NCBI GenBank assembly: GCA_963726435.1
Contig: CAVSCJ010000006.1
Coordinates: 310,001-374,000 of the forward strand
DNA length: 64,000 bases
Origin: PALSA-660 sp963726435
GTDB taxonomy: Bacteria; Actinomycetota; Coriobacteriia; Anaerosomatales; PALSA-660
Direction: 5' to 3'
The notes under the pieces are model-generated. The model made no database searches. It was not told the DNA's origin and saw nothing but the letters and a program-made list of their open reading frames with translations. The position numbers and the translations under genes are program-made. This document shows, in pieces, positions 8,597-17,590 of the stretch (its first letter is position 1; every line of letters begins with the position of its first letter).

Positions 8597-9478
8597 CTAC
8601 TCCGCGGTCTCGGGCTCTTCGGCCTCAGGGGCCTCGGTTTCGGGCTCCGCGGTCTCTTCGACCTCGGCCTCGACCTCGGCCTCGGGCTCTTCGACCGTGG
8701 CCGGCGCCTCGACGATCGTCTCGTCCGCGGGCTCCTCGACAACGGTCTCGAGCTTGGGTGCGACCTCTGGCGCGGCCTTCTCGACGTCGAGACCCGCGGC
8801 CGCCCGACCCGCGATGCACGCGTCCGCGATCACGCGGGTGATCAGGTTGACCGAGCGGATGGCGTCGTCGTTGCCGGGGATGACGAAGTCGACCTCGTCC
8901 GGATCGCAGTTCGTGTCGACCAGGCCGATGATCGGAATGCGCAGGCGGCGTGCTTCGGCGACCGCTATCGTCTCGCGCTTCGTGTCGATGATGAACACGG
9001 CGCCGGGCAGGTCCTGCATCTCGCGGATGCCGGTCAGGTTGCGCTGGAGCTTCTCGAGCTCGGCGCGCAGCTTGAGGGCCTCCTTCTTGGGCAGTGCGGC
9101 CATCCGGCCGTCGGCCTCCATGGCCTCCAGCTGGGTCATTCGGGAGATGCGCTTGCGCATGGTCACCCAGTTCGTGAGCATTCCGCCGAGCCAGCGCTGG
9201 CTGACGTAGGGCATCCCGGCTCGGCCGGCCTCGTTCTCGACGCCTTCCTGGGCCTGCTTCTTGGTGCCGATGAACATGACCGACCGGCCCTGCCCCGCCA
9301 GGGTGCGGACGAACTTGTAGGTCGCGTCGAGCTCGCGAAGCGAGCGCTGCAGGTCGAGGATGTAGATCCCGTTGCGTTCCGTGAAGATGTAGGGCTTCAT
9401 CTTGGGGTTCCAGCGGCGGGTCTGATGTCCGAAGTGGACGCCTGCCTCGAGCAGGTCCTTCATGGCGACGACGGGCAC
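8597..9478 (-). CDS. rpsB: 30S ribosomal protein S2 with long acidic C-terminal tail
   Basis: Small-subunit protein of the 30S back, needed for S1 docking in other bacteria. A GTG start at 9478 is preferred because AGGAGG lies seven bases upstream; an internal ATG at 9463 begins MKDLLEAGVHFGHQTRRW. The S2 core ends near residue 230 (ADACIAGRAAAG). After it come about 60 residues dominated by Glu, Ala, Pro and Val (for example EAEVEAEVEETAEPETEAPE) that typical S2 proteins lack. The gene is followed by tsf and preceded by a strong promoter. The tail appears genuine because the frame is open and the codon pattern stays regular. Confidence 0.96.
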   Translation of the reverse strand: MPVVAMKDLLEAGVHFGHQTRRWNPKMKPYIFTERNGIYILDLQRSLRELDATYKFVRTLAGQGRSVMFIGTKKQAQEGVENEAGRAGMPYVSQRWLGGMLTNWVTMRKRISRMTQLEAMEADGRMAALPKKEALKLRAELEKLQRNLTGIREMQDLPGAVFIIDTKRETIAVAEARRLRIPIIGLVDTNCDPDEVDFVIPGNDDAIRSVNLITRVIADACIAGRAAAGLDVEKAAPEVAPKLETVVEEPADETIVEAPATVEEPEAEVEAEVEETAEPETEAPEAEEPETAE

Positions 9479-9606
9479 GGTGCTACCTCCTACTGTTCGG
9501 TTCCTCCTCCGCCCGGCGGCTCGGTTCCCGCGTCGCGACCGTCACACTGATGGATGACGGCACCGCGCGCCGCGGACCGGCGGGCGTGTGTATTGAAAGC
9601 CGCAGT

Positions 9607-9635
9607 AGTGTAGCACCCGTCCTGAGCGCGGACAA
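9607..9635 (-). promoter_or_regulatory. sigma-70-type promoter of rpsB-tsf
   Basis: On the minus strand TTGTCC (-35, 9630-9635) is followed after 17 bases by TACACT (-10, 9607-9612), with TG at the extended -10 position. The predicted transcript has a GC-rich leader of about 120 bases before the rpsB GTG, long enough for an S2 autoregulatory leader, though I cannot assign one. Confidence 0.75.
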
Positions 9636-9662
9636 ACGCGGTATCTCGAAGCGAGCGAAGGC

Positions 9663-10451
9663 CTAAGCCACGTAGCCCCGTGCAGCGTGGAGCCGCGCAC
9701 GAAGGCGCAGTACTGCCTTGGTGTGCAGCTGGCTCGCGCGCGACTCGGTGACCCCCAGCACCTGTCCTATCTCCTTGAGTTGCAGCCCCTCGTAGTAGTA
9801 GAGCGCAACAACCGTGCGCTCACGATCCGAGAGGTGCTCGATCGCATCGGCGAGGATCCCCTTGATCTCCTCCGATTCGAAGGCCGTCACGGGATCGGGT
9901 GCTGACTCGTCCGGGATCACCGACGCCAGCGTGTTCTTGTCGTCGCGGTCAGCGGTCGGAGACCAGATCTCATCGAATGAAAGGACGGACGTGTACGCGA
10001 GCTTGGCGTACGAGTCCTGCAGCTCCTTGAGAGTGATGCCCATCTCCTCCGCCACCTCGGTGTCGTCTGGCGTCCGGCTCAGCCGGTTCTCCAGGGCCAT
10101 GATCGCGTTCTCGATATCGCGCGCGCGCGCACGCACGCTGCGCGGGACCCAGTCGAGAGCGCGCAGCTCATCGATGATGGCGCCACGGATGCGCGAGATG
10201 GCATACGTCTCGAACTTGAAGCCGCGTTCCGGCTCGTACTTCTCGATGGCGTCGATCAGCCCGAAGATCCCGTATGAGATGAGGTCGGCGTTCTCGACCG
10301 TGCTGGGCAGCTTCGCGGCCACCCTGCCTGCGACGAACTTCACCAACGGCGAGTAGCTCAGTATCAGCTGTTCGCGGGCATCCGCGTCCCGGCTCTCGGT
10401 GTATCGCTGCCATATCGCGGGCAGCTCCTCGCGCTGATGCGGGTGCTTCAT
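9663..10451 (-). CDS. whiG: RNA polymerase sigma factor, FliA/WhiG family
   Basis: Alternative sigma factor of the sigma-28 type. It has 262 residues from the ATG at 10451, with AGGGG eight bases upstream. Region 2 is visible as LVKFVAGRVAAKLP and DLISYGIFGLIDAIEKYEPERGFKFETYA with the IRGAIIDELR motif; region 3 follows, then region 4 near the C terminus (LSDRERTVVALYYYEGLQLKEIGQVLGV, here given in outline). No flagellar genes are nearby. The position between xerC and rpsB matches actinobacterial whiG, so the symbol is inferred from family and synteny; a chemotaxis or motility role as in FliA cannot be excluded. Confidence 0.88.
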   Translation of the reverse strand: MKHPHQREELPAIWQRYTESRDADAREQLILSYSPLVKFVAGRVAAKLPSTVENADLISYGIFGLIDAIEKYEPERGFKFETYAISRIRGAIIDELRALDWVPRSVRARARDIENAIMALENRLSRTPDDTEVAEEMGITLKELQDSYAKLAYTSVLSFDEIWSPTADRDDKNTLASVIPDESAPDPVTAFESEEIKGILADAIEHLSDRERTVVALYYYEGLQLKEIGQVLGVTESRASQLHTKAVLRLRARLHAARGYVA

Positions 10452-10478
10452 CCGCACGGCCCCTTAGACGGTCCTCGG

Positions 10479-11378
10479 TCAGGCACGCGGGTGTGAGTCC
10501 CGGTGGACTCGTTGGAGTCGCTGCACCCCTAGGTGAGTGTAAATCTGGGTGGTGGACAGGGCAACATGGCCCAGCAGGTCCTGCACGGTGCGAAGGTCGG
10601 CGCCGGCTTCCAGCATGTGAGTGGCGAACGTATGCCGGAAGGCGTGCGGGGTGACCCCTGCGGAAGCTCCCAGCGCGCTCAGGTGGCGGGAGAGCATGCG
10701 GCGGATGCCGCCGTCGGTCAGGCGGCTGCCCCGCCGGTTCAGGAACACCGCGTTCTCCCCCGCCTTCGGCTTCATTCGGGGCCGTGCGTCGGCCAGGTAG
10801 GACTGCAGACGTGAAACGGCCTCCCGGTGCACCGGGAGGATCCGCTGTTTGTCGCCCTTGCCGGTCACGCGGATCTGGCCTCCCGGAAGGTCGAGGTCGC
10901 CGACGTCGAGCGAGGAGAGCTCGCTGACGCGCGCGCCGGTGGCATAGAGCAGCTCGAGGATCGCACGGTCGCGCCCTGCTGCGGGCTCCCCGGAATCGGG
11001 GAGGTCGAGGAGCTCGGCGAGGAGGTCCGAGGGTACCAGGCGGGGCAAGCGTGCGGGCAGTCTCGGACTGCCGACGACTGCCGCCGGATTGTGGGTCACG
11101 ATGCCCTCGCGGTTGAGGTGTGTGAAGAGCGAGCGGACGGCGGAGAGCCGACGCGCGATCGTCCGCCGAGCGTACCGGGAGCGGTCGAGGTCGGCCAGGT
11201 AGCGGCGCAGGATGCGCGGATCGGAACCGAGAGGGTCGGCGCCGGCGCGCTCGGCCCACTCGAGGTAGCGCGCAAGGTCGGACGAATAGGCGCGCACAGT
11301 CTCCGGCGATACGTTGCGCTCGGTCTTGAGATGCTCGAGGAAGCGGTCGACCATCGCTGCCGCGTTCTGTTCGCTCAC
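10479..11378 (-). CDS. xerC: tyrosine recombinase XerC
   Basis: Site-specific recombinase that resolves chromosome dimers at dif. The GTG at 11378 overlaps the trmFO stop (GTGA) and yields 299 residues, the usual length. The N-terminal SAM-like DNA-binding domain begins near residue 10 (FLEHLKTERNVSPETVRAY). Catalytic residues are visible: Arg in TGARVSELSSL, Lys in TGKGDKQR, HAFRHTFATHML (His-X-X-Arg), His in LLGHVALSTT, and Tyr in QIYTHLG. A longer upstream extension in the same frame overlaps trmFO and is rejected. Confidence 0.95.
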   Translation of the reverse strand: MSEQNAAAMVDRFLEHLKTERNVSPETVRAYSSDLARYLEWAERAGADPLGSDPRILRRYLADLDRSRYARRTIARRLSAVRSLFTHLNREGIVTHNPAAVVGSPRLPARLPRLVPSDLLAELLDLPDSGEPAAGRDRAILELLYATGARVSELSSLDVGDLDLPGGQIRVTGKGDKQRILPVHREAVSRLQSYLADARPRMKPKAGENAVFLNRRGSRLTDGGIRRMLSRHLSALGASAGVTPHAFRHTFATHMLEAGADLRTVQDLLGHVALSTTQIYTHLGVQRLQRVHRDSHPRA

Positions 11379-12730
11379 GAGGCCGCCACATCCGCGACCC
11401 CGGCCCGGACTCGCTCGATGCCCAGATCCGTGCGGGACTCCAGCCAGGCCGACATCGCCTCGTCGGCCCTGGCTGCGAACGCCGCGTAGCGCTTGCGGCG
11501 CCCGGGGATCTGTGGGACGAAGGGCGGCAGCAGCCCCATGTTGACGTGCATCGGCTGGTACGGCCACGTGTCCGGGGCGGTTGCGTAGGCCAGGAGCGCT
11601 CCGAAGACAGTGTCGACGGGGAGCACGACGGGGGGTCCGTCGACCGAGGACGCGCCGAGCGCGGCCACGAGCCCGCTCGCCGCGGCTTCGAGGTACCCCT
11701 CCGTGCCGGACAGCTGCCCCGCGATGCGAACGCTCGGGCACGCGCGCATGGAGAGGTCGGGCGAGAGCAACCGCGGTGCGTCCACGAATGTGTTGCGGTG
11801 CATCACCCCGTGACGCAGGAACTCGGCGCAGGCAAGCCCCGGGATCATCCGGAAGACGCGGTCCTGCTCGGGGAAGGTCAGGTTCGTCTGGAAGCCGACG
11901 AGGTTGTAGGCCGTGTGCTCGCGATTCTCGGGGCGCAGCTGAACGACGGCCCACGGTCGCTGCCCTGTGTTGGGATCGGTCAGGCCGACCGGCTTCATCG
12001 GTCCGTAGCGCAGCACGTCGACGCCGTGACGCGCGACCTCCTCGACCGGCTGGCACGCGCAGAACAGGTCCGCGGCCTCGAACTCCTTGGCGGTCACGCG
12101 TCTGGCGCCCGTGAGCGCGGTGACGAATGCCTCATACCCGTCCCGATCCATCGGGCAGTTGAGGTAGTCGGCGCCGCCCCCCTTCTCGTAGCGGGACTGG
12201 GCGAAGCACGCCGACCGGTCGACACTGGACGCCTCCACGATCGGGGCGGCGGCGTCGTAGAACGCAAGCCGGTCCGCTCCGGTCAATGCGGACAAGGCAG
12301 GCTCGAGCGCGGCTGAGGTGAGCGGCCCGGTGGCGACGATGACCTCGGCCGCTGGGAGTTCGCGGGCCTCCTCGCGGACGAGGTCCACTTCTCGGCGGCT
12401 GGTGACGACGCGGGTGAGAAGTGAGGCGAACGCCTCGCGATCGACGGCGAGCGCGCCGCCCGCGTCGACCGCCGTGGCGCGCGCACAGGCCAGGACCACG
12501 CTGCCCATCGCCTCCAGCTCGCGCTTGAGCATCCCGGCCGCCGTGTCAGGAGAGTCCGACTTCATCGAGTTCGAGCAGACGAGCTCGCCAAGGAGACCCG
12601 TGTGGTGGGCCGGAGCATGCGGCGACGGCCTCATCTCGATGAGGCGTACGTTCACTCCCCGGACGGCCAGCTGGTACGCGGCCTCGCTGCCCGCGAGCCC
12701 GCCGCCTATGACGGTGATCGTGCGTGACAC
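11375..12730 (-). CDS. trmFO: methylenetetrahydrofolate-tRNA-(uracil-5-)-methyltransferase
   Basis: Flavin- and folate-dependent enzyme making m5U54 in the T loop of tRNA. The GTG start at 12730 has AGGAG five bases upstream. The 451-residue protein opens with the FAD-binding TITVIGGGLAGSEAA motif, then ELVCSNSMKSDSP and HTGLLGELVC, PVGLTDPNTGQRPWAVVQLR, and the C-terminal MHVNMGLLPP block, all characteristic of TrmFO and distinct from GidA. The xerC start overlaps its stop. The TrmFO route rather than SAM-dependent TrmA fits a Gram-positive lineage. Confidence 0.97.
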   Translation of the reverse strand: MSRTITVIGGGLAGSEAAYQLAVRGVNVRLIEMRPSPHAPAHHTGLLGELVCSNSMKSDSPDTAAGMLKRELEAMGSVVLACARATAVDAGGALAVDREAFASLLTRVVTSRREVDLVREEARELPAAEVIVATGPLTSAALEPALSALTGADRLAFYDAAAPIVEASSVDRSACFAQSRYEKGGGADYLNCPMDRDGYEAFVTALTGARRVTAKEFEAADLFCACQPVEEVARHGVDVLRYGPMKPVGLTDPNTGQRPWAVVQLRPENREHTAYNLVGFQTNLTFPEQDRVFRMIPGLACAEFLRHGVMHRNTFVDAPRLLSPDLSMRACPSVRIAGQLSGTEGYLEAAASGLVAALGASSVDGPPVVLPVDTVFGALLAYATAPDTWPYQPMHVNMGLLPPFVPQIPGRRKRYAAFAARADEAMSAWLESRTDLGIERVRAGVADVAAS

Positions 12731-12787
12731 GCGCTCTCCTCACGGGCGCCGCGCGTGGTGGTCCCCGCGCGCCGCTCGATTGTAGCG

Positions 12788-13688
12788 TCAGCGCGGGGCG
12801 CACGGTCCGTACCTCCCGTCGGGGTAGCGAGCGACGAGGCGCTGCGATTCGAGTCGGGCGACGCAGGCGAGAAGTTCGCGGGCGTCCATACCGAGCGCGG
12901 TGGCAAGCGCGTCGGCCGCCATAGGCTGTGCTTGCAGGGCGCGCAGCACCGGGTCGGTGGAGGGTGAGGCCAGCAAGGTGACTCCCGCGGGGCCGGCACA
13001 GGCCGCGGCCGCTTCGGGTTGGATCAGCCCGATGCCCGCGAGCGAGTCGAGCAGGTCCTCAACGCAGCAGACGGGCGCCGCGCCCTGGCGGATGAGGCGG
13101 TTGCTGCCCGCCGACCCGGCGAAGAAGACACTGCCCGGCACGGCCAGCACGTCGCGGCCCGCTTCGAGGGCGTGGTCCGCGGTCGAGAACGTGCCGCTGG
13201 GCAGCGCCGCCTCCACAACCAGGACGGCGTGCGCGAGGCCGGCGATGATGCGGTTGCGCGCCGGGAAGTGGCCGCGCGCCGGGGGCATCCCCCACTCGAA
13301 CTCGGACACGACCGCCCCGACGCCGCTCCGGAGCGTGGCGAGCAGGTCTCGCGGCGCGGGACGGGTAGTCGATGTCAGCGCCGCAGCCGAGCACGGCGAC
13401 GGTCGTCCCACCAGTCTCGAGAGTCGCGCGTTGCGCCGCCAGGTCGCAACCCATGGCGGCGCCCGAGACGACCGGGACGCCGGCGTCGGCAGCGCACCGG
13501 GCGAAGACGGTCGCGCAGTCGAGGCCGTACGGTGTGGCCTTGCGGGATCCGATGATCGCCAGGGCGGGGCGAAGCGCCTCGGGGTCCCCGAAGCCATAGA
13601 GGACGCGAGGCGGACGCGGAGTGAGCTCGAGCTGCGGCGGGTATCCCGCCTCGCCCAGGCGCAGGACGAAGCGGGTGTCGTCTCTCAC
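12788..13688 (-). CDS. dprA: DNA processing protein DprA, reading frame broken once
   Basis: Loads RecA on incoming single-stranded DNA during transformation. From a GTG at 13688, overlapping the comM stop by four bases, one frame reads LGEAGYPPQLELTPRPPRVL, then AIIGSRKATPYG, GAAMGCDLAAQRATLETGGT and LGCGADIDYPSRA. A shift near 13349-13356 moves to a second frame that continues DLLATLRSGVGAVVSEFEWG, ARNRIIAGLAHAVLVVEAA and GRDVLAVPGSVFF to the stop at 12788, ending in a DprA-type winged helix. The joined protein is about 300 residues and complete. A single indel explains the break; true loss of function cannot be excluded. Confidence 0.85.
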
Positions 13689-15161
13689 TGGAACGCCCGG
13701 TAGCAGGAAGCTTCGAGGACGTGCTCCTCGCCGACCTTCTCGGCGCCGGCAAGGTCGGCGATAGTGCGCGCCACCCGCAGGAGCCGGGTGACCCCGCGGC
13801 CCGACAGCCGGTGGACGCGCGCCGCGCGCTCGACGGTTCGCCGCGAGCGGGCGTCGAGGGAGCACGCGCGCAGGAGCGCCGCACCTCCCGCCGCCAGGCG
13901 GCCGCCTTCGCGCGCACCGGCGCGCTCTCGTGCGCAGCCGACTCTGTCGCGAACGGACGCGCTCGGCTCGTCACTGGGCGCCTCCCAGGAGGCATGCGGG
14001 ATCGATGCGGTCGACTCGCAAGGTCATGTCGATGCGGTCCATGAGCGGCCCGCCGACTCGCGCTCGATAGCGGTCGACTGCTGCCGGGGGGCATGTGCAC
14101 GTACGCGCGAGGTCGCCGAGGAAACCGCACGGGCAAGGGTTCATCGCCGCCACGAGGGCGAAGCGCGCAGGGTAGCGCACTCGGCCCTCGGCGCGGACCA
14201 GCGTCAAGTAGCCGTCCTCGAGTGGTTGCCGCAGGGCTTGGAGCGCCGCCGGCGAGAACTCCGGGAGCTCGTCCAGGAACAGGACGCCGTTGTGGGCGAG
14301 ACTCGCCTCTCCCGGGCGCGGGGGAGAGCCGCCCCCGACCAGGCCGGCGGTCGAGGCGGTGTGGTGCGGCGCCCGAAAGGGGCGCTCGCCAGCCAGGATC
14401 GCGTCGACCTCGAGTCCGGCGACGGAGTGCACGACGGCGCTCTCGATGGCCTCCTCGTCCGTCAACGGCGGGAGGATGCCCGGAAGCCGACGGGCGAGCA
14501 TGGTCTTGCCCGCTCCAGGCGGTCCGAGGAACAAGACGCCCAATCCGCCCACCGCCGCTATCTCCAGAGCGCGCTTGGCGGTCGGCTGGCCGTGGACCTC
14601 GGCGAGATCCGGAGTCTTGGTCGCTCTCCTCGTGCGCGGGACCGCCGCTTCCGATGGGTCCGGCAGACCCTGCCGCAGCTGCGAGAGGGCACCCAGCGGC
14701 CGCGCCGAGAGCCCCGCGACGGCGCTCACGGCGGTCAGAGCCTCGGCCGCCAGCAGGAGCGGCCAACCCGTCCTCTGGGCGGCTATGGCATGGGCGAGCA
14801 GGCCGGGGACGGCCCTGACGCCGCCGTCGAGCGCCAGTTCGCCCACGGCGATCGCGTCCGTGGCGCTTCGTGGGACCTGTCCTGTCGCGGCCAGCACTCC
14901 AAGGGCGATCGGGAGGTCGAAGCCGGTGCCGTGCTTTCGGACCGGCGCGGGAGCCAGGTTCACGGTCACGCGCGCGTTGGGGAAGTCGAAGCCGCAGACG
15001 CGCATCGCCGCGCGGACCCGATCGCGCGCCTCCAGCACCGCCGCGTCGCCCAGTCCGACGATCGAGAACGCGGGCAGTCCCGCTGAGACGTCGACCTGTA
15101 CCTCCACGCCGATGGCCTCGACCCCGACGATCGTCGAGGACGCGACGACGGCCTGCGTCAC
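13685..15161 (-). CDS. comM: YifB/ComM family Mg chelatase-like ATPase, reading frame broken once
   Basis: AAA+ helicase that helps branch migration during natural transformation. It starts at a GTG (15161) overlapping the yraN stop. Visible features: FSIVGLGDAAVLEARDRVRA in the Lon-like N-terminal domain, Walker A FLGPPGAGKTMLARRLPG, VLFLDELPEF (Walker B), and the zinc-like AAMNPCPCGF. The first frame stops just after RIDPACLLGGAQ. A one-position shift near 13976-13986 opens the missing C-terminal domain (RVHRLSGRGVTRLLRVARTI and GEEHVLEASCYR) to the TGA at 13685. The joined protein is of normal size, about 490 residues. Confidence 0.87.
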
Positions 15162-15526
15162 GTGGTCGCCTCGAAGGCGGCGCGATAGTGGCGCAGCAGC
15201 GCACGATCATCGGCGATGACTCGGATCGCGACGACGTCGAAGCGCACGCCCCCTTGCGACTGCTCCCCCTCTGTCGCGATGTACGCGCGCGCAAGCCGCA
15301 CGATCCGGCCCTGCTTCGCGACGGAGACCGCCTCCGCTGCGGTCCCCGCTCGCTCCGATCTGCGGGTCTTCACCTCGACGAACACGAGCTCGTCGCCGTC
15401 CCGCGCGACGATGTCGATCTCCCCGGCGGAAGACCTCCAGTTGCGGGCCTCTATCTGCATACCGACGCGCTCCAAGAACGCGGCGGCGGCGTCCTCGCCC
15501 CTTCGGGCGATCTCCGAGCGTTCCAT
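15158..15526 (-). CDS. YraN family protein (UPF0102), putative endonuclease fold
   Basis: Small restriction-endonuclease-fold protein of unknown precise role, commonly encoded beside rnhB and comM. The 122 residues contain the family core: GEDAAAAFLERVG near the N terminus, then RNWRSSAGEIDIVARDGDEL and VFVEVKTRRSE, the D-(E/D)XK-like segment. The stop overlaps the comM start by GTGA, so it is translated with the competence genes. Function is not established for the family. Confidence 0.92.
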   Translation of the reverse strand: MERSEIARRGEDAAAAFLERVGMQIEARNWRSSAGEIDIVARDGDELVFVEVKTRRSERAGTAAEAVSVAKQGRIVRLARAYIATEGEQSQGGVRFDVVAIRVIADDRALLRHYRAAFEATT

Positions 15527-15621
15527 GAACGCACCACCTCCGCCACGGATGGTGGCGGGGAGTGCTTAACGCTTCCCGAACGGCCTCCGACCGATGCTGC
15601 CGGGAGCCGGGATGGGTGCGG

Positions 15622-16389
15622 CTAGAAGAGCCGGTCGCACCCCAGGCACGGGGTGAAAGAGCGGCGGTGGATGTCGCACGGCCCCACGAGGCGCAGGTGC
15701 TCCAGGTGGTCAGCCGAGCCGTATCCTCGGTTCCCGTCGAAGCCGTAGCCCGGGTACGCGTGGGATAGCTGGGCCATGAGCGCGTCGCGCGCGACCTTGG
15801 CGATGACGGACGCGGCCGCGACGCAGGCCACGCGCGAGTCCCCGCGAACGACCATCGTGACCTCCAGCCCGAGGTCCCTGCCGTCGTTACCGTCCACGAT
15901 CACGTGGTCGTAGGGCATTCCGAGGCCTTCGAGCGCTCGCCGCCAAGCCAGGCGCGTGGCGCGGCCGATCCCCATCGCGTCGATCTCAGCGGGCTGGGCG
16001 TGAGCTACCGCGCTCGCGAGCGCCTGCTCGAGTACGGCGGCGGCGATGCGTTCGCGGGTCTCACGGGTGAGCTTCTTCGAGTCGTTCAGCCCCTCGATCC
16101 GTGCGTCGGACGCGAGTATCACGGCGGCCGCGGTGACCGGACCCGCCAGCGCTCCCCTGCCGACCTCGTCAACGCCTGCGACGACCGAGAATCCTCGTCT
16201 GTGCAGGTCGCGCTGCAGGGTCATCAGCCCTTCGAGCCGCAGGTCCTCCGCCTTCAGACGACGGTCTCGCGCACGCGCCGCGTCCACGATCGCGCGCACG
16301 CCCGCACGCGGGTCTCTCTCGAGGTTGGACAGCAGAGCGTCGCGCTCGTGCCCCGTCGCATCGGCAAGCCGGGCTCGGACCTCGGCCAC
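15622..16389 (-). CDS. rnhB: ribonuclease HII
   Basis: Removes ribonucleotides and RNA primers from RNA-DNA hybrids. The product is 255 residues from a GTG. The catalytic core begins around residue 65 with VVAGVDEVGRGALAGPVTAA (Asp-Glu pair), followed by LNDSKKLTRETRE, HVIVDGNDG (third acidic residue) and AAASVIAKVARD. About 60 N-terminal residues preceding the core look like the helical extension seen in some actinobacterial and Bacillus-type proteins. The start codon lacks a strong Shine-Dalgarno, so an internal start is possible. It lies downstream of rplS. Confidence 0.94.
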   Translation of the reverse strand: MAEVRARLADATGHERDALLSNLERDPRAGVRAIVDAARARDRRLKAEDLRLEGLMTLQRDLHRRGFSVVAGVDEVGRGALAGPVTAAAVILASDARIEGLNDSKKLTRETRERIAAAVLEQALASAVAHAQPAEIDAMGIGRATRLAWRRALEGLGMPYDHVIVDGNDGRDLGLEVTMVVRGDSRVACVAAASVIAKVARDALMAQLSHAYPGYGFDGNRGYGSADHLEHLRLVGPCDIHRRSFTPCLGCDRLF

Positions 16390-16504
16390 TGTGATCCGCT
16401 CGCTCGCTCACGACGCGCCGGCGCCCTCGGAAACGCGGACGCGCCCCTTGCCCGTGGGCGGGAGCGCGTCCGGATCGATGTGCGTGTGGGACACGGCGTG
16501 TCGC

Positions 16505-16849
16505 CTAGAAGCGCTTCTCCTTGAGGCGGGCCTGCTTGCCCACCTTGTCGCGCAGGAAGTAGAGCTTCGCGCGACGGACCTTGCCGCGGCTGACGATCTC
16601 GACCTTGTCGATCTTCGGCGAGTGCACCGGGAAGGTGCGCTCGACGCCGACCGCGAACGAGATCTTGCGGACGGTGAACGTCTCGCGGGCGCCGGAACCG
16701 TGACGGCGGATGACCACGCCTTGGAAGACCTGGATGCGCTCGCGCGTGCCCTCGATGATGCGGTAGTGCACCTTGACGGTGTCACCCACCTGGAATGCCG
16801 ATCTGTCCTCGCGCAGCTGCTGCGCCTCCAGTGCCTTGATCTGATCCAT
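16505..16849 (-). CDS. rplS: 50S ribosomal protein L19
   Basis: Large-subunit protein at the intersubunit bridge. 114 residues, normal length, with FQVGDTVKVHYRIIEGTRER, QVFQGVVIRRHGSG, and the C-terminal VRRAKLYFLRDKVGKQARLK block. It has its own strong promoter at 16922-16950, about 70 bases upstream, separating it from the lepB-trmD group above it. Confidence 0.97.
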   Translation of the reverse strand: MDQIKALEAQQLREDRSAFQVGDTVKVHYRIIEGTRERIQVFQGVVIRRHGSGARETFTVRKISFAVGVERTFPVHSPKIDKVEIVSRGKVRRAKLYFLRDKVGKQARLKEKRF

Positions 16850-16921
16850 GACCTTGTCTCGTCCCTGTCGGTTGTGCGCGAGGTGTCGTCATCGCGCCGG
16901 GCGATGATGACACGAGTGGTT

Positions 16922-16950
16922 AGTATAGCGGCGCGTTCCCCGCCCGGCAA
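16922..16950 (-). promoter_or_regulatory. sigma-70-type promoter of rplS
   Basis: TTGCCG (16945-16950) and TATACT (16922-16927) are separated by 17 bases on the minus strand, close to the consensus and upstream of the rplS ATG. Confidence 0.75.
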
Positions 16951-16987
16951 CGACGAGGTGCGGGCGCCCGCCCGCGCCCGTCCTGCG

Positions 16988-17590
16988 CTACCTCAGAGGC
17001 CCGATCCGTGCCCAAGGCCAATAGACGAGGAAGGCCTTGCCGTGCACGGAGGAGAGTGGCACCGGCCCGAAGTAGCGGCTGTCCTGGCTGGAGGTCCGGT
17101 TGTCGCCCATCACCCATATGTGGCCGGCCGGGATCGTGATCGGGTACGTGATGTTCTGCGCGCCGCCGCGTTCGATGGGGTAGCTCGGCAGCCCGTGGGT
17201 GTAGGGCTCTGAGAGTACCCGGCCGTCCACTAGAACCCGGCCTTGCTGAAGGTCCACCGTCTGGTCGCCGACCGCGATCACCCGTTTGATGAGTGTGTCC
17301 ACCTTGCCGTCCGGGTCATCGAGAACGACGATGTCGCCCGGCTGCGGCGTCGAGAACCGGTACACGAACATGTTGGCGAGCACCTGATCGCTGAGCTGGA
17401 TGGTCGGCAGCATCGAGCCGGTGGGAACGACGAACGGCTGGATCACCCACGCGCGGACGCCCTGCGCTATGAGGTAAGCGAGCGCAAGGGTCAGGACGAA
17501 CTCGACTATCTGGCGCAGCGCGCCCATACGCGGGGCGGAGTTCTCCTGCGTTTCATCGTCGATAGGTGCCTTTGAGGCCTTCTCGCTCAC
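16988..17590 (-). CDS. lepB: signal peptidase I (first paralogue)
   Basis: Membrane serine protease that removes signal peptides from exported proteins. The GTG at 17590 overlaps the trmD stop by four bases; this gives 200 residues. A single membrane anchor (FVLTLALAYLIAQGVRAWVI) is followed by the catalytic VPTGSMLPTI (Ser), then DTLIKRVIAVGDQ (Lys), and the C-terminal HIWVMGDNRTSSQDSRYFG box. It is one of two lepB paralogues here; the other is at 21204-21803 beyond ffh. Confidence 0.94.
   Translation of the reverse strand: MSEKASKAPIDDETQENSAPRMGALRQIVEFVLTLALAYLIAQGVRAWVIQPFVVPTGSMLPTIQLSDQVLANMFVYRFSTPQPGDIVVLDDPDGKVDTLIKRVIAVGDQTVDLQQGRVLVDGRVLSEPYTHGLPSYPIERGGAQNITYPITIPAGHIWVMGDNRTSSQDSRYFGPVPLSSVHGKAFLVYWPWARIGPLR

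Noticed and set aside
6854..9550. Plus-strand open frame of nearly 900 codons
   Set aside because: It runs antisense to pyrH, tsf and rpsB, all unmistakable; long antisense frames are expected at this GC content.
16408..16491. 28-codon minus-strand frame between rplS and rnhB (starts MSHTHIDPDALPPTGKGR)
   Set aside because: No convincing ribosome site or known family; it may be chance. A conserved small ORF would need comparative evidence.
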